This document shows positions 1 through 13,921 of a DNA stretch of 64,000 bases, piece after piece. Position numbers and translations under genes: made by a program. This stretch comes from Arenimonas maotaiensis (lineage in GTDB: Bacteria; Pseudomonadota; Gammaproteobacteria; Xanthomonadales; Xanthomonadaceae): positions 610,273 through 674,272 of the forward strand of contig NZ_BMFO01000002.1 in NCBI RefSeq assembly GCF_014638745.1, written 5' to 3'. Every line of letters begins with the position of its first letter. The stretch's first letter is position 1. The notes beneath the pieces were generated by a model. That model searched no databases, was not told the DNA's origin, and worked only from the letters and a program-made list of their open reading frames with translations.

Positions 1-35
1 CGTTAAGCGCGTCGCAAAACCGAAAGGGGTCGGCT

Positions 36-3869
<3,834 letters not shown>

Positions 3870-3871
3870 GC

Positions 3872-5017
3872 GTGGAAGACAGAGCGACGGAACACCCCTC
3901 GATCCTGGTGGTCGACGACGCGCCCGAGAACCTGATGCTGATGAGCACTTTGCTGAAGGACCGCTACCGGGTCAAGGTCGCCAACGGCGGCGTGCGCGGC
4001 CTGTCTTTGGCCAAGACCGCCCGGCCGGACCTGATCCTGCTCGACATCATGATGCCGGACCTGGACGGCTACACCGTCTGCGAACGGCTGAAGGCCGATC
4101 CGGAGACCGCGCACATCCCGGTCATTTTCCTGACCGCCAAGGCCGAGACCGAAGACGAAAAACACGGACTGGAGCTCGGCGCGGTCGATTACATCACCAA
4201 GCCGATCAGCGCGCCGATCTTCCTGATGCGGGTCCAGAACCATCTGACGCTGAAGAAGGCCTCGGATTTCCTGCGTGACCAGAACGCCTTCCTGGAAGCC
4301 GAGGTGCGCACGCGCACACGCGAGATCAAGGCGGTGCAGGACGTCACCATCCAAGTGGTGACCTCGCTGGCCGAGACCCGCGACCAGGAGACCGGCAAGC
4401 ACATCCGGCGCACGCAGCTGTATGTGAAGGCCTTGGCCGAGCAGCTCAGCGGGCATCCGCGCTTCGCCGCGGCGCTGGCGCCGGCCGAGATCGAGAGCAT
4501 GGTCAAATCGGCGCCCTTGCACGACATCGGCAAGATCGGCGTGCCGGACCGGATCCTGCTGAAGCCTGGCAAGCTCACGCCGGAGGAATTCGAGGTGATG
4601 AAGACCCACACCACGCTCGGTTACGAGGCCATCGTGCATACCGAGCAGGAGTTGGGCGTCGATGTCGGCTTCCTGCGGCATGCCAAGGAAATCGCGCTGT
4701 CGCACCAGGAGAAATGGGACGGCAGCGGTTATCCGCAGGGCCTGAAAGGCGAGGCGATCCCGCTCTCGGCCCGCTTGATGGCGGTCGCCGACGTGTACGA
4801 CGCGCTGATCAGCCGGCGCGTGTACAAGGAGCCGATGCCGCACGAACAGGCGGCGGCGATCATGCGCCAGGGCCGCGGCAGCCACTTCGACCCCGACGTG
4901 CTGGATGCCTTCTTCGCGGTCGAGTCCGCCATCCGCGCCATCGCCGAGGTGCATGCCGATACCGAGGAGGACATCGCCGCCAAGCGGGTTCTGCTGGAGC
5001 GGACCGCGCACGAGTGA
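3872..5017 (+). CDS. RpfG-like response regulator, REC plus HD-GYP cyclic-di-GMP phosphodiesterase
   Basis: Cytoplasmic two-domain regulator of about 381 residues. The receiver domain has the phospho-acceptor in [12 protein letters not shown] (Asp58). The HD-GYP domain has the metal-binding HDIGK (His217-Asp218) and GSGYP (286-288), all intact, so hydrolysis of cyclic-di-GMP is likely. I chose GTG at 3872 because a GGGAG lies 8 bases upstream; an in-frame TTG at 3866, overlapping the stop of the upstream kinase, sits too close to that ribosome site. The tight link to the hybrid kinase suggests it is the kinase's output partner, as RpfC-RpfG are in Xanthomonas, although the sensor here is MHYT-PAS and not RpfC-like. 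Confidence 0.92.
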   Translation: MEDRATEHPSILVVDDAPENLMLMSTLLKDRYRVKVANGGVRGLSLAKTARPDLILLDIMMPDLDGYTVCERLKADPETAHIPVIFLTAKAETEDEKHGLELGAVDYITKPISAPIFLMRVQNHLTLKKASDFLRDQNAFLEAEVRTRTREIKAVQDVTIQVVTSLAETRDQETGKHIRRTQLYVKALAEQLSGHPRFAAALAPAEIESMVKSAPLHDIGKIGVPDRILLKPGKLTPEEFEVMKTHTTLGYEAIVHTEQELGVDVGFLRHAKEIALSHQEKWDGSGYPQGLKGEAIPLSARLMAVADVYDALISRRVYKEPMPHEQAAAIMRQGRGSHFDPDVLDAFFAVESAIRAIAEVHADTEEDIAAKRVLLERTAHE

Positions 5018-5054
5018 CGCCGCCCGGGCACCGGCGCTTTGCTATCATGTCGGC

Positions 5055-6095
5055 ATGGAAAACGCCCCGATCCGCCTCACCGAATACAGCCACGGCGCCG
5101 GCTGCGGCTGCAAGATCTCGCCTCAGGTGCTGGATACCATCCTGGCCTCGAAGCTCGACCTGAAGACCGACCCGCGCCTGCTGGTCGGGCACAGCAGCAA
5201 AGACGACGCCGCCGCCTTCGACATCGGCGGCGGTCAGGTCATGCTCAGCACCACCGATTTCTTCATGCCGATCGCCGACGATCCGTTCGACTTCGGCCGC
5301 ATCGCCGCCACCAACGCCATCAGCGACATCTACGCGATGGGCGGCACGCCGCTGATGGCGATCGCCATCCTCGGCTGGCCGGTCAACCTGCTGCCGGCCG
5401 AGGTCGCCCAACGCGTGGTCGACGGCGGCCGGCAGGTCTGCGCCGATGCCGGCATCGCGCTGGCCGGCGGCCACAGCATCGATTCGCCCGAGCCGATCTT
5501 CGGCCTGGCGGTGACCGGACAGGTGGCCAAGCCCCATCTGAAGCAGAACAACACCGCCGAACCCGGCTGCCTGCTGTATCTGACCAAACCGCTGGGCGTG
5601 GGCGTGCTGACCACCGCGCAGAAGCAGAAGAAGCTGCGCCCGGAGCACGAAGGCCTGGCCATTGAGGTGATGTGCCGGCTGAATGCGGTCGGCACCCGCT
5701 TGGGCCGGCTACCGGGCGTGACCGCGATGACCGACGTCACTGGCTTCGCGCTGATGGGCCATCTGCTGGAGATGTGCGAGGGCAGTGGCGTCGAGGCCGA
5801 ACTCGATTTCGCCGCGGTGCCGGTGCTGGCGCCGGTCGCCGACTATATAGCGATGGGCTGCGTACCCGGCGGTACCGCGCGCAATTTCGCCAGTTACGGC
5901 CACAAACTCGGCGCCATGGACGCCCTGCAGCAAAGCGTGTTGTGCGATCCGCAGACCAGCGGCGGCCTGCTGGTGGCGGTGCGGCCGGAGGCCGCGGCGG
6001 AACTGGAAACGGTGTTGGCCGAGGCCGGCATCGCGCCGCATCGCATCGGCCGTCTGCTGCCGCGCACCGACGGTCCGTGGGTGCGTCTGCGTTGA
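5055..6095 (+). CDS. selD: selenide, water dikinase (selenophosphate synthase)
   Basis: Cytoplasmic enzyme of 346 residues that makes selenophosphate from selenide and ATP. The N-terminal GAGCGCK loop places the catalytic Cys17 and Lys20 at the positions known for E. coli SelD; this is the Cys and not the Sec form. The rest follows the AIR-synthase fold, including the HSSKDDAA and [10 protein letters not shown] segments. The ATG at 5055 starts directly before this conserved region; longer in-frame extensions overlap the previous gene. The next gene, mnmH, overlaps its stop codon, so selenophosphate here is probably used for selenouridine in tRNA. No selA, selB or selC was seen in the window. 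Confidence 0.96.
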   Translation: MENAPIRLTEYSHGAGCGCKISPQVLDTILASKLDLKTDPRLLVGHSSKDDAAAFDIGGGQVMLSTTDFFMPIADDPFDFGRIAATNAISDIYAMGGTPLMAIAILGWPVNLLPAEVAQRVVDGGRQVCADAGIALAGGHSIDSPEPIFGLAVTGQVAKPHLKQNNTAEPGCLLYLTKPLGVGVLTTAQKQKKLRPEHEGLAIEVMCRLNAVGTRLGRLPGVTAMTDVTGFALMGHLLEMCEGSGVEAELDFAAVPVLAPVADYIAMGCVPGGTARNFASYGHKLGAMDALQQSVLCDPQTSGGLLVAVRPEAAAELETVLAEAGIAPHRIGRLLPRTDGPWVRLR

Positions 6096-7189
6096 GCCGG
6101 CCGGACAGCGCCGATTTCGCCACGATTTTCCTGTCCGGCGCGCCGCTGATCGACGCCCGCGCGCCGGTCGAATTCGCGCAGGGCGCGTTCCCCGGCGCGG
6201 TCAACCTGCCGCTGATGACCGACGAAGAGCGCGCGCAGGTAGGCACCCGATACAAGCAGGCCGGCCAGCAGGCCGCCATCGCGCTCGGCCACCAGCTGGT
6301 CGCCGGTGAAATCAAGGCTGCGCGCGTGCGCGCCTGGTCCGAATTCGCCGAGGCGCATCCCGACGGCTACCTGTACTGCTTCCGCGGCGGCCTGCGCTCG
6401 CGCATCGCGCAGCAATGGCTGGCCGAAGCCGGCGTGCCGTATCCGCGCATCATCGGCGGCTACAAGGCCATGCGCCGTTTCCTGCTCGACAACCTCACCG
6501 CGCAGGCCGGCGAGCGCCGCTTCCTGGTGCTGTCCGGCCAGACCGGCTGCGCCAAAACCGACCTGTTGGCCGAGATCCCCGGCGCCATCGATCTGGAAGG
6601 GCTGGCCAACCACCGCGGCAGCGCGTTCGGCAAGCGCGTCGGCGGTCAGCCCAGCCAGATCGGTTTCGAGAACGCGCTGTCGATCGCCTTGCTGCGCAAC
6701 CGGCAGACGCATGGCGATGCGCCGCTGTTGCTGGAAGACGAAAGCCGCCTGATCGGGCGCGTTGCCGTGCCGGAAGATCTGCGTGAGCGCACCTTGGCCG
6801 CGCCGGTGGTGGTGTTGGAAGTGCCGTTGGAGGAGCGCGCGCGGCATACCCACCGCAACTACATCCTGCGCAACTTGCAGGACTGGCAGGCCGCGCTCGG
6901 CGAGGCGCCCGGCTTCGACGCCTTCGCCGAGGAGCTGCAGCAGTCCCTGACGAACCTGAGCCGCCGGCTCGGCGGTCTGCGCTATGCGCAGCTGGCCGCG
7001 CAGATGGCCGCGGCGCTGGCGGCGCACCGGCAGGGCGATCCGGAGCCGCATATGCGGTGGATCCGCGAGTTGCTGGCGGATTACTACGATCCGATGTACG
7101 CCTACCAGCTGGATCAGAAGGCGGCGCGTGTGGTGTTCCGCGGCGACCGCGCCGCGGTGCGTGATTACCTGCGCCACGCCATGGCCTGA
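6092..7189 (+). CDS. mnmH: tRNA 2-selenouridine synthase
   Basis: Enzyme of 365 residues (SelU/YbbB family) that converts 2-thiouridine to 2-selenouridine at the wobble position of tRNAs, using geranylated intermediates and selenophosphate. The N-terminal rhodanese domain has its active Cys96 in YCFRGG. A P-loop follows at 149-156, read as GQTGCAKT, with Ala where Gly is usual. The start is taken as the TTG at 6092 that overlaps the selD stop (TTGA); it gives the usual family length and no ATG lies near. The overlap implies translational coupling to selD, whose product supplies the selenium donor. Confidence 0.93.
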   Translation: MSRPDSADFATIFLSGAPLIDARAPVEFAQGAFPGAVNLPLMTDEERAQVGTRYKQAGQQAAIALGHQLVAGEIKAARVRAWSEFAEAHPDGYLYCFRGGLRSRIAQQWLAEAGVPYPRIIGGYKAMRRFLLDNLTAQAGERRFLVLSGQTGCAKTDLLAEIPGAIDLEGLANHRGSAFGKRVGGQPSQIGFENALSIALLRNRQTHGDAPLLLEDESRLIGRVAVPEDLRERTLAAPVVVLEVPLEERARHTHRNYILRNLQDWQAALGEAPGFDAFAEELQQSLTNLSRRLGGLRYAQLAAQMAAALAAHRQGDPEPHMRWIRELLADYYDPMYAYQLDQKAARVVFRGDRAAVRDYLRHAMA

Positions 7190-7277
7190 TTCCCGCAACA
7201 CTGATTTGCAGCCGCGCCGCTGACGGCCGACGGGTCGGGCGCTAGACTGGGCGGAAACCCACCGCAAGGAGTCCGTC

Positions 7278-8039
7278 ATGGACCAACGCATGCCGGCGCT
7301 GTTCCTCGGTCACGGCAGTCCGATGAACGCCATCACCGACAACCCGTTCCGCGACGCCTGGCGCCGCCTCGGCGGCGAACTGCCAAGGCCGCGCGCGGTA
7401 CTGTGCGTGTCGGCGCATTGGGAAACCGACGGCGCCAGGGTCTGCGCGGCGGCGCAACCGGAAACCATCCACGATTTCGGCGGCTTTCCGGCCGAGCTGT
7501 TCGCCGTGCGCTATCCGGCGCCCGGCAGTCCGGCCTTGGCGCAGGAAGTGGTGGCGCTGGCCGGCGGCGAGGTCGCGGCTGATATGCGTTGGGGTTTGGA
7601 CCACGGCGCCTGGCAGGTGCTGATGCATCTGTTCCCCGACGCCGACGTGCCGGTGGCGCAACTGAGCCTGCCGCGCGCCTATGGCGGGCAACAGCATGTG
7701 GCGCTGGCGCGCAAACTGGCGCCGCTGCGCGAGGCCGGGGTGATGGTGCTGGGCAGCGGCAACATCGCGCATAATCTGCGGCTGCTGTCTCCGGGCGGTA
7801 CGCCGGCTTGGGCGACGGCATTCGACACCGCCGTGGCCGAGGCCATCGACCGCCGCGACCTCGAGGCCTTGATCGATTGCGGTCGTTTGCCCGGCGCGGC
7901 GCAGGCGGTGCCGACGCCCGAACATTACTGGCCGCTGCTGTACGTCCTGGCCATGGCCGGCCCCAACGAGCCGCTGCGGATGTTCAATACCGACTACGAT
8001 TGGGGTTCGATCAGCATGCGCAGCCTGCGCGTCGGCTGA
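7278..8039 (+). CDS. ygiD: 4,5-DOPA-extradiol-dioxygenase-like protein (YgiD family)
   Basis: Protein of 253 residues in the LigB/class III extradiol dioxygenase superfamily, which uses a mononuclear metal centre to open catechol rings. The family signature is clear: FLGHGSPMNAI near the start (His12), VSAHWE around residue 55, GLDHGAW near 115, and GSGNIAHNLR. E. coli YgiD acts on L-DOPA; the substrate here is not shown by sequence. AAGGAG precedes the ATG. It converges on the photolyase gene with 3 bases between the two stop codons. Confidence 0.9.
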   Translation: MDQRMPALFLGHGSPMNAITDNPFRDAWRRLGGELPRPRAVLCVSAHWETDGARVCAAAQPETIHDFGGFPAELFAVRYPAPGSPALAQEVVALAGGEVAADMRWGLDHGAWQVLMHLFPDADVPVAQLSLPRAYGGQQHVALARKLAPLREAGVMVLGSGNIAHNLRLLSPGGTPAWATAFDTAVAEAIDRRDLEALIDCGRLPGAAQAVPTPEHYWPLLYVLAMAGPNEPLRMFNTDYDWGSISMRSLRVG

Positions 8040-8042
8040 GCC

Positions 8043-9575
8043 TTACAGCGCGTCGAGATCGGCGCGCAGGGCGTCGGCGCGCTGCCGGATGGCCGCGGTT
8101 TCGGCCGCGTCCATGCCGGCCAGATTGCGGTACACCATGCCGATGCGCGGATTGCGCGACAGTTTTTCCGCGTGGCGCAGATGGAAATCCCAGTACAGCG
8201 CGTTGAACGGACAGGCGTCCGGTCCGGTGCGCCGGTCGCGCCGGTAGGCGCAGCCGCGGCAGTAGTCGCCGCCCATCCGGTGGATGTAGGTGGCGCTGGC
8301 GGCGTACGGCTTGCTGGCCAGCAGGCCGCCATCGGCGAATTGGCTCATGCCCAGCGTGTTCGGCAACTCCACCCACTCGAAGGCGTCGATGTAGACGCCG
8401 AGGTACCAGCGATGCAGGGCCTGCGGGTCGAGGCCGGCCAGCAGCGCGAAATTGCCGATCACCATCAGGCGCTGGATGTGGTGCGCGTGCGCGTACCGCA
8501 GCGAATTGCCGACGGCATCGGCCAGGCAACGCATTCCGGTCTTGCCGGTCCAGAACCAGTCCGGCAGCGGCGTATCGTGCTGCAGCACATTGCTCTGTTC
8601 GTAGCCGGGCATATGCGCCCAGTACACGCCACGGATGTATTCGCGCCAGCCCAGGATCTGCCGGATGAAGCCTTCCACCGCCGCCAACGGCGCACGGCCT
8701 TCGCGCCAGGCGGTTTCGGCGGCGTCGATGACCTCGCGCGGATGCAGCATTTTCACGTTCAGCGCGAACGACAGCAGCGAGTGGAACAGGCGCGGCGCCG
8801 ACGGACTCATCGCGTCCTGGTAATCGCCGAAATAGGGCAGCGCGTCGCGGATGAAGGCATCCAGCTGGCCGAGCGCCTCGGCGCGGTTCACGGGCCAGCG
8901 GACATCGTCTGCGCACGGATCGCCGAACGCGGCCACGCCGGCGGCTTGGATCTGCCGCCACAGTGCCGAGTGGTCATGCCGTGGCCGCAGGTCGGCCGGC
9001 TCGCCGGGCTCGCCGCGCCAGGGCTTGCGGTTCTCGGCGTCGAAATTCCATTGCCCGCCGACCGGTTCGCCGTCCGGCTCCAGCAGCACGCCGTGCGCGC
9101 GGCGCATGTGCCGGTAGAAGATTTCCATGCGCCACTGCTTCTTGCCGGCGAACAGGCGCTTGGCTTCGAAGCGGTAGCCGAGGAAATGCGCGCTGGAGGT
9201 CTTGCCGCCGGCCAGGCCCGAACGCGCGAACCAGTCGTCCAGCTGCGCGTCCAGCCGGTATTCGTCCGGCGCCTGCCATTCGAAGCGGGTGGCGCCGGTA
9301 TCGGCGATCAGCGCGTCGAGGTTTTCGGTCAGGCTCTGGCGGTTGTCGGCGTCATCGATGGCGATATAGCGCACCCGATGCCCGGCCTCGCGCAGCCCGC
9401 GGGCCAGTTCGCGCATGCCGGCGAAGATCGCCAAGATCTTCTGCGCGTGGTGCAGCACGTAATCGGTTTCCTGGCGGATCTCCATCAGCACATACCGCAC
9501 ATCCGGGTCGACCTGTTCGAACCACGGGTGTTTGGGATTGAGCTGGTCGCCCAGGATCAGGCGCAGGGTGCTCAT
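8043..9575 (-). CDS. iron-sulfur bacterial cryptochrome/photolyase (PhrB type)
   Basis: Flavoprotein of 510 residues of the FeS-BCP family, whose studied members repair (6-4) photoproducts or act as blue-light receptors. It starts [13 protein letters not shown], typical of the family, and the C-terminal half has the cysteines expected to hold a 4Fe-4S cluster (GMRCLAD, then YCRGCAYR and [10 protein letters not shown]). FAD-domain motifs such as [12 protein letters not shown] are present. The start at 9575 overlaps by 4 bases (ATGA) the stop of the small DUF2256 gene, so the two are co-translated. Classical PhrA-type CPD photolyases lack these cysteines. Confidence 0.93.
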   Translation of the reverse strand: MSTLRLILGDQLNPKHPWFEQVDPDVRYVLMEIRQETDYVLHHAQKILAIFAGMRELARGLREAGHRVRYIAIDDADNRQSLTENLDALIADTGATRFEWQAPDEYRLDAQLDDWFARSGLAGGKTSSAHFLGYRFEAKRLFAGKKQWRMEIFYRHMRRAHGVLLEPDGEPVGGQWNFDAENRKPWRGEPGEPADLRPRHDHSALWRQIQAAGVAAFGDPCADDVRWPVNRAEALGQLDAFIRDALPYFGDYQDAMSPSAPRLFHSLLSFALNVKMLHPREVIDAAETAWREGRAPLAAVEGFIRQILGWREYIRGVYWAHMPGYEQSNVLQHDTPLPDWFWTGKTGMRCLADAVGNSLRYAHAHHIQRLMVIGNFALLAGLDPQALHRWYLGVYIDAFEWVELPNTLGMSQFADGGLLASKPYAASATYIHRMGGDYCRGCAYRRDRRTGPDACPFNALYWDFHLRHAEKLSRNPRIGMVYRNLAGMDAAETAAIRQRADALRADLDAL

Positions 9576-9712
9576 GCGCGCTCCGGTGCGCGCCGGCAGC
9601 GCTCGGAACAGTATTTGACCTGCTCCCAATCGCGTTCCCATTTTTTGCGCCAAACGAACGGGCGCCCGCAACGTTGGCAGGGTTTCTGCGGCAGGAAGGG
9701 TTTGCGGTGCAT
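9572..9712 (-). CDS. DUF2256 small zinc-ribbon-like protein
   Basis: A 46-residue basic protein with two cysteine pairs, CQRCGRPF (Cys12, Cys15) and KYCSERC (Cys35, Cys39), around a conserved [14 protein letters not shown] core. This is the pattern of DUF2256, a small family commonly found beside photolyase/cryptochrome genes. The four Cys could bind one metal ion; function is unknown. The ATG at 9712 opens just upstream of the conserved sequence and its TGA overlaps the photolyase ATG, so the two form a tight operon. It is short enough to be missed by automatic gene calling. Confidence 0.82.
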   Translation of the reverse strand: MHRKPFLPQKPCQRCGRPFVWRKKWERDWEQVKYCSERCRRAPERA

Positions 9713-9775
9713 GGCGGGGCTCCGAATCAGGCCGTCAGACTAGCCGAAACGCCGTGGCAGCCGGGTGAACGGCGT

Positions 9776-11476
9776 TCAGTCCGCTTCCGCGGGCGCGAGC
9801 TGCAGTTCCAGTGCGGTTACGCCGGTTTGGCCGTGCGGGCCCTGCCAGATGCGCGATTCCGGCGTCAGCCGCACATCCAGCCGAAAGTCGAGCGCCTGCA
9901 GCCGGGTGTGGGCATGGTTGCCGCCAGCCATGTCCCAGACCGCGGTGCGTAGCGCCGTGGGCTGCAGGGCATCACCGCCGGGCCGGATGTCGGCCGTCCG
10001 CATATCTGACGGCATCGCGGCCTCGGGGGCCTGCATGCGGCCCTCGCGCCAGAACAGGGGGGCACCCGGCGCCAGGTAATGCCCGCGCAGCGACCAACCC
10101 CCGGCGGCGGTGCGCGGGCTCGGCCGCTCGAACCACCAGGCGCCGGATTGGCCCAAGGCTTCCAGTTGCATGCCGCCGTCCTGCAACTGCAGCAACAGAC
10201 CGCTGGTTTCGTCGACGCCGATGCCGGCCTGCAACGGCGGCGCCGGCGTGGCGGCGATGTCGGTCATCAGGGTGATCAGGCGCAGCTCGCGCCGGCGTTC
10301 GGCCACATGGGTGTCGATCAGATAATCGCCGAGCAGGCCGAAGCCGCCGCCATGCCACCAGGTCAGATCGTCTTCGCGCAATGGCATCGGGCAGCGCTTG
10401 GCGCGCTCGCAGCCCTCGGGCATGCTGCCGCGCATGGCGATGGCGCCGGTGCGCAAGGCATTCGTACTCAGGCCGTTGGTGACCATGCCGCCGGTGCCGG
10501 ACTGGATGGCGGCGCCGGCGCTGGTGCCGGACACCACCAGCTCGCCGCGCGCGAAGGCGGCGCGCAGAGCGTGCAGCCAGCGGTTCGGTTGGCCGTCGGC
10601 GGCGAAGAAGGTTTCGCGATGCAGCCATTGGTCGCCGCCGTCGAAGAACAGACCCTGCACCTGCTCGGGCACCGCGGCCAAGGCGTCGGGGTCGCGGCAG
10701 GCGGCGGCTTGCCGCGCATGCAGATCCGGGTACACCCGCTCGCGGCCGAGTTGCGATTGCAATTCGCGGCGCAGCGGAATCAAGGCATCGCAGCCACGGC
10801 CGCCGTTGACCGCCGCGTTCATCGCGGCGTCCACCGGCCACCAGATCACCTCGGCTCCGGCCTGTTCGAGCAGGCCGATGTTCAAATCGACATAGTAGAA
10901 GCTGTCGTTCGAGGCCGAGGTCACGAATGCGATGCGCGGCCGTTTGCCCGGCGAGCGCTTGGCCGCTTCGGCCACGAAACGGCGGAACAGGGTGGCGTCG
11001 TGCCCGGTGGTGTCGCCGTCCAGGCGCACGCCTTCGACCAGCCGCTTGCCGCGCGTGTCCAACTGCGGCAATTCGAACGCCGACAGGATCAGATCTCGCT
11101 CCAGCGCCAACAGCCGGTTCCAGGTGTCCGGGTCGGCGCTTTCCAGCACTTCGCCCAGCCGCTCGGCACCTAGGCTCGCGCCTTTGGCCTGCTGCTGCGC
11201 GCGCCGGAGCAGGGCGGCGATGCGCTCGGGCGCGGGCGCGCCGGGGCGCGCGGCCCAGAAGCCGGCGTCGAGGATGTCGTCGAATACGGCGGGATCGATC
11301 CGGTACAGCGGCTGCTGCCGGGCCCCGGGGAACTCGCGCTGGTCGGCGCGGCAATCGTCAGCGTCCAGGCTGGAGCAGGTCTGGTAGGAGCCGCCCATCA
11401 ACAGCAGAGTGGGCGGGTGGGCGGCGAGCGGTGAACAGGCCAGCAGGGCCGGCAGGGCGAGGCGGTAGGGCTTCAT
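9776..11476 (-). CDS. exported cyanophycinase-like serine peptidase (S51 family)
   Basis: Protein of 566 residues. The catalytic serine lies in the nucleophile elbow VSGTSAGAAI, and GLFFDGGDQ upstream matches the glutamine-containing motif of cyanophycinases, which release Asp-Arg dipeptides from cyanophycin. It is far longer than intracellular cyanophycinase (about 270 residues), as exported CphE-type enzymes are. The N-terminus looks like a signal peptide with a possible lipobox (ALLAC, Cys15), so it may be a lipoprotein or periplasmic. No cyanophycin synthetase gene is in the window, which suggests use of an external polymer. Substrate is inferred from family. Confidence 0.82.
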   Translation of the reverse strand: MKPYRLALPALLACSPLAAHPPTLLLMGGSYQTCSSLDADDCRADQREFPGARQQPLYRIDPAVFDDILDAGFWAARPGAPAPERIAALLRRAQQQAKGASLGAERLGEVLESADPDTWNRLLALERDLILSAFELPQLDTRGKRLVEGVRLDGDTTGHDATLFRRFVAEAAKRSPGKRPRIAFVTSASNDSFYYVDLNIGLLEQAGAEVIWWPVDAAMNAAVNGGRGCDALIPLRRELQSQLGRERVYPDLHARQAAACRDPDALAAVPEQVQGLFFDGGDQWLHRETFFAADGQPNRWLHALRAAFARGELVVSGTSAGAAIQSGTGGMVTNGLSTNALRTGAIAMRGSMPEGCERAKRCPMPLREDDLTWWHGGGFGLLGDYLIDTHVAERRRELRLITLMTDIAATPAPPLQAGIGVDETSGLLLQLQDGGMQLEALGQSGAWWFERPSPRTAAGGWSLRGHYLAPGAPLFWREGRMQAPEAAMPSDMRTADIRPGGDALQPTALRTAVWDMAGGNHAHTRLQALDFRLDVRLTPESRIWQGPHGQTGVTALELQLAPAEAD

Positions 11477-11498
11477 CGGCGTCAGGCGGAAACGGAAA

Positions 11499-11535
11499 CC
11501 CCCATCCTACCGCATCGGCTGCGGCAGGATGGGGG
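11499..11535 (-). terminator. hairpin after ahpF
   Basis: Stem of 16 paired positions with one mismatch, CCCCCATCCT at the left end matching AGGATGGGGG, loop TCGGC. It begins 12 bases past the ahpF stop on the minus strand and is followed by a T-rich stretch. It probably ends the ahpC-ahpF transcript before the cyanophycinase-like gene. Confidence 0.6.
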
Positions 11536-11547
11536 CGTCGCGTGCGC

Positions 11548-13101
11548 TCAGGCCGTGGCCGAAGAGCGGATCAGGTGGTCGAACGCGCCGAGGGCGGCGG
11601 TGGCGCCGGCGCCGGTGGCGATGATGATCTGCTTGTACGGCACAGTGGTGCAGTCGCCGGCGGCGAACACGCCCGGCACCGAGGTCTGGCCGCGGGCGTC
11701 GATCTCAATCTCCCCGCGCGGGCTGAGCGCGACCGTGCCTTTCAGCCAATCGGTGTTCGGCAGCAGGCCGATCTGCACGAAGATGCCTTCCAGATCCAGG
11801 CGCTTGAGCTCGTCGGTGGCGCGGTCGCGGTAGCTCAGGCCGTTGACCTTGCTGCCATCGCCGTGCACTTCGGTGCTGAGCGCGTTCAGGATGACGTCCA
11901 CGTTCGGCAGGCTGCGCAGCTTGTCCTGCAGCACCGCGTCGGCGCGCAGCTTGGTGTCGAACTCGATCAGGGTGACGTGCGCGACCACGCCGGCCAGGTC
12001 GATGGCGGCCTCGACGCCGGAGTTGCCGCCGCCGATCACCGCCACGCGCTTGCCCTTGAACAGCGGGCCGTCGCAGTGCGGGCAGTAGGCCACGCCCTTG
12101 TTGCGGTATTCGGCTTCGCCGGGCACGTTCATCTCGCGCCAGCGCGCGCCGGTGGTCAGGATCACGGTGCGGCCCCGTAGCGAGGCGCCGTTGGCCAGCT
12201 TCACTTCGGTCAGCTCGCCGGGCACCAGTTCCACCACGCGCTGGCCGTTCATCACGTCCACGTCATAGGCTTTCACATGTTGCTCCAGCGCCATCGCCAG
12301 CTTCGGGCCGTCGGTTTCGGTTACGGAAATGAAGTTCTCGATGGCCAGGGTGTCCAGCACCTGGCCGCCGAAGCGTTCGGCCGCGATGCCGGTGCGGATG
12401 CCCTTGCGGGCGGCATAGATGGCCGCGGCCGCGCCGGCCGGGCCGCCGCCGACGATCAGCACGTCGAACGCGTCCTTGGCGCGGATGGCTTCGGCCTCAC
12501 GTTCGGCCGCGCCGGTGTCGAGCTTGGCGACGATTTCTTCCAGGGTCATGCGCCCGCTGCCGAAGTCGTCGGCGTCGCGGTAGACCTTGGGCACCGCCAT
12601 CACCTGGCGCTGCTCCACCAGATCAGAGAACACCGCGCCGTCGATCATGACGTGGCTGTAATTCGGGTTGAGCACGGCGATCAGGTTGAAGGCCTGCACC
12701 ACGTCCGGGCAGTTATGGCAGCTCAGCGAGACGAAGGTCTGGAAATCGGCCTTGCCGGGCAGGGCGCGGATCTGGTCGGCCAACGCCGGTTCGATTTTCG
12801 GCGGGTGGCCGCCGGTCTGCAGCAGCGCCAGCACCAGCGAGGTGAATTCGTGGCCCATCGGGATGCCGGCGAAATGGATGCGCGGCGATTCGCCCTGCGC
12901 GGCGACGCCGAACGAGGGGCGCAGCGCGTGGTCGCCGTCGTACCGCAGGGAGACCTTGTCCGACAGCGGCGCGATGGCCTCCAGCAGTTCGCGCAGTTCC
13001 GCGGACTTGGCGCCGTCGTCCAGGCTGGCGACCAGTTCGATCGGGCGCTGCAGTTTTTCCAGATAGGCTTGCAGTTGGGATTTGATGGCGGTGTCGAGCA
13101 T
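11548..13101 (-). CDS. ahpF: alkyl hydroperoxide reductase subunit F
   Basis: Cytoplasmic flavoenzyme of 517 residues that passes electrons from NADH to AhpC. It has the N-terminal tandem thioredoxin-fold domain with CHNC (about 127-130), then FAD- and NAD-binding Rossmann motifs ([13 protein letters not shown] and [10 protein letters not shown]) and the redox-active CPHC (about 342-345), the full set for AhpF. It lies downstream of ahpC on the same strand across a 139-base gap that holds a strong hairpin, and both should be driven by the OxyR-type region beyond ahpC. Confidence 0.97.
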   Translation of the reverse strand: MLDTAIKSQLQAYLEKLQRPIELVASLDDGAKSAELRELLEAIAPLSDKVSLRYDGDHALRPSFGVAAQGESPRIHFAGIPMGHEFTSLVLALLQTGGHPPKIEPALADQIRALPGKADFQTFVSLSCHNCPDVVQAFNLIAVLNPNYSHVMIDGAVFSDLVEQRQVMAVPKVYRDADDFGSGRMTLEEIVAKLDTGAAEREAEAIRAKDAFDVLIVGGGPAGAAAAIYAARKGIRTGIAAERFGGQVLDTLAIENFISVTETDGPKLAMALEQHVKAYDVDVMNGQRVVELVPGELTEVKLANGASLRGRTVILTTGARWREMNVPGEAEYRNKGVAYCPHCDGPLFKGKRVAVIGGGNSGVEAAIDLAGVVAHVTLIEFDTKLRADAVLQDKLRSLPNVDVILNALSTEVHGDGSKVNGLSYRDRATDELKRLDLEGIFVQIGLLPNTDWLKGTVALSPRGEIEIDARGQTSVPGVFAAGDCTTVPYKQIIIATGAGATAALGAFDHLIRSSATA

Positions 13102-13136
13102 GGGATTCTCCGGAATTCGGGCCGCAAGGAACCGGA

Positions 13137-13156
13137 GCCGCCCGGAATCGGGCGGC
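13137..13156. repeat. perfect inverted repeat in the ahpC-ahpF gap
   Basis: Arms GCCGCCCG and CGGGCGGC around a GAAT loop. In this position it could slow RNA decay or reduce read-through so that more AhpC than AhpF is made, a known need of the pair. The role is inferred; no T-run follows, so it is not a typical terminator. Confidence 0.5.
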
Positions 13157-13240
13157 TACGGGAAACGCGTCAGGGTGCCGCCCTTGGCCCGCGCCACCTT
13201 GCGGGCAGCGGCGCGGACCGGAATCGGGCGGCGGCGGGAC

Positions 13241-13804
13241 TCAGATCTTGCCGACCAGGTCCAGCGACGGGGCGATGGTCTTCTCGCCTTCCTTCCACTT
13301 GGCCGGGCAGACCTGGCCCGGGTTGGCGGCGGTGTACTGGGCGGCTTTCAGCTTGCGCAGGGTTTCGCTGATGTCGCGGGCGATTTCATTGGAGTGGATT
13401 TCGGCGGTCTTGATGACGCCGTCCGGGTTGATCACGAAGGTGCCGCGCAGGGCCAGGCCTTCTTCCGGAATGTGCACGCCGAAGGCGTTGGTCAGGGTGT
13501 GGGTCGGGTCGCCGACCAGCGGGAACTTGGCCTTGCCGACGGCCGGCGAGGTTTCGTGCCAGACCTTGTGCGAGAAGTGGGTGTCGGTGGTGACGATGTA
13601 GACTTCCGCGCCCAGCTTCTGGAATTCGGCGTAGTTGTCGGCGGCGTCTTCCACTTCGGTCGGGCAGTTGAAGGTGAAGGCGGCCGGCATGAAGACCAGC
13701 ACCGACCACTTGCCCTTCAGGCTGGCTTCGGTGACTTCGATGAATTTGCCGTTGTGGTAGGCTTGGGCCTTGAACGGCGGCACGCTGGTGTTGATCAGGG
13801 ACAT
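13241..13804 (-). CDS. ahpC: alkyl hydroperoxide reductase subunit C (peroxiredoxin)
   Basis: A 187-residue typical 2-Cys peroxiredoxin that reduces H2O2, organic peroxides and peroxynitrite. The peroxidatic Cys47 lies in FNCPTEVED and the resolving Cys166 in VCPAKW, exactly the E. coli AhpC numbering. AhpF, its reductase, is the next gene. The ATG follows a GGAG-type ribosome site. The upstream AT-rich region has ATAG-N7-CTAT elements expected for OxyR. Because AhpC also removes peroxynitrite, it may support the NO-producing pathway further right, though nothing in the sequence links their control. Confidence 0.98.
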   Translation of the reverse strand: MSLINTSVPPFKAQAYHNGKFIEVTEASLKGKWSVLVFMPAAFTFNCPTEVEDAADNYAEFQKLGAEVYIVTTDTHFSHKVWHETSPAVGKAKFPLVGDPTHTLTNAFGVHIPEEGLALRGTFVINPDGVIKTAEIHSNEIARDISETLRKLKAAQYTAANPGQVCPAKWKEGEKTIAPSLDLVGKI

Positions 13805-13845
13805 GGTTATCTCCAGTGGGGTTGTGAATCAAACTTGGGATTATG

Positions 13846-13860
13846 ATAGGTCTAGACTAT
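13846..13860. promoter_or_regulatory. OxyR-type dyad near ahpC
   Basis: Perfect ATAG-N7-CTAT dyad, 42 bases upstream of the ahpC ATG. It overlaps a candidate minus-strand promoter (TTGGAA, 18 bases, TATCAT). No good second dyad lies 22 bases to either side, so on its own it is half of a full OxyR site. Confidence 0.55.
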
Positions 13861-13871
13861 ATATAATTCCA

Positions 13872-13908
13872 ATTGATTGATTGTATTTTAACGATAGTTT
13901 TAAGCTAT
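13872..13908. promoter_or_regulatory. full-length OxyR-type operator between ahpC and the zinc-finger gene
   Basis: ATTG-N7-GTAT-N7-ATAG-N7-CTAT, matching 14 of 16 conserved positions of the tetramer OxyR site ATAG-N7-CTAT-N7-ATAG-N7-CTAT with exact spacing. It ends 13 bases before the divergent zinc-finger gene and about 70 bases from ahpC, so it could serve either or both. OxyR itself is not encoded in the window. Confidence 0.7.
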
Positions 13909-13921
13909 CAGAGAGGATGCC

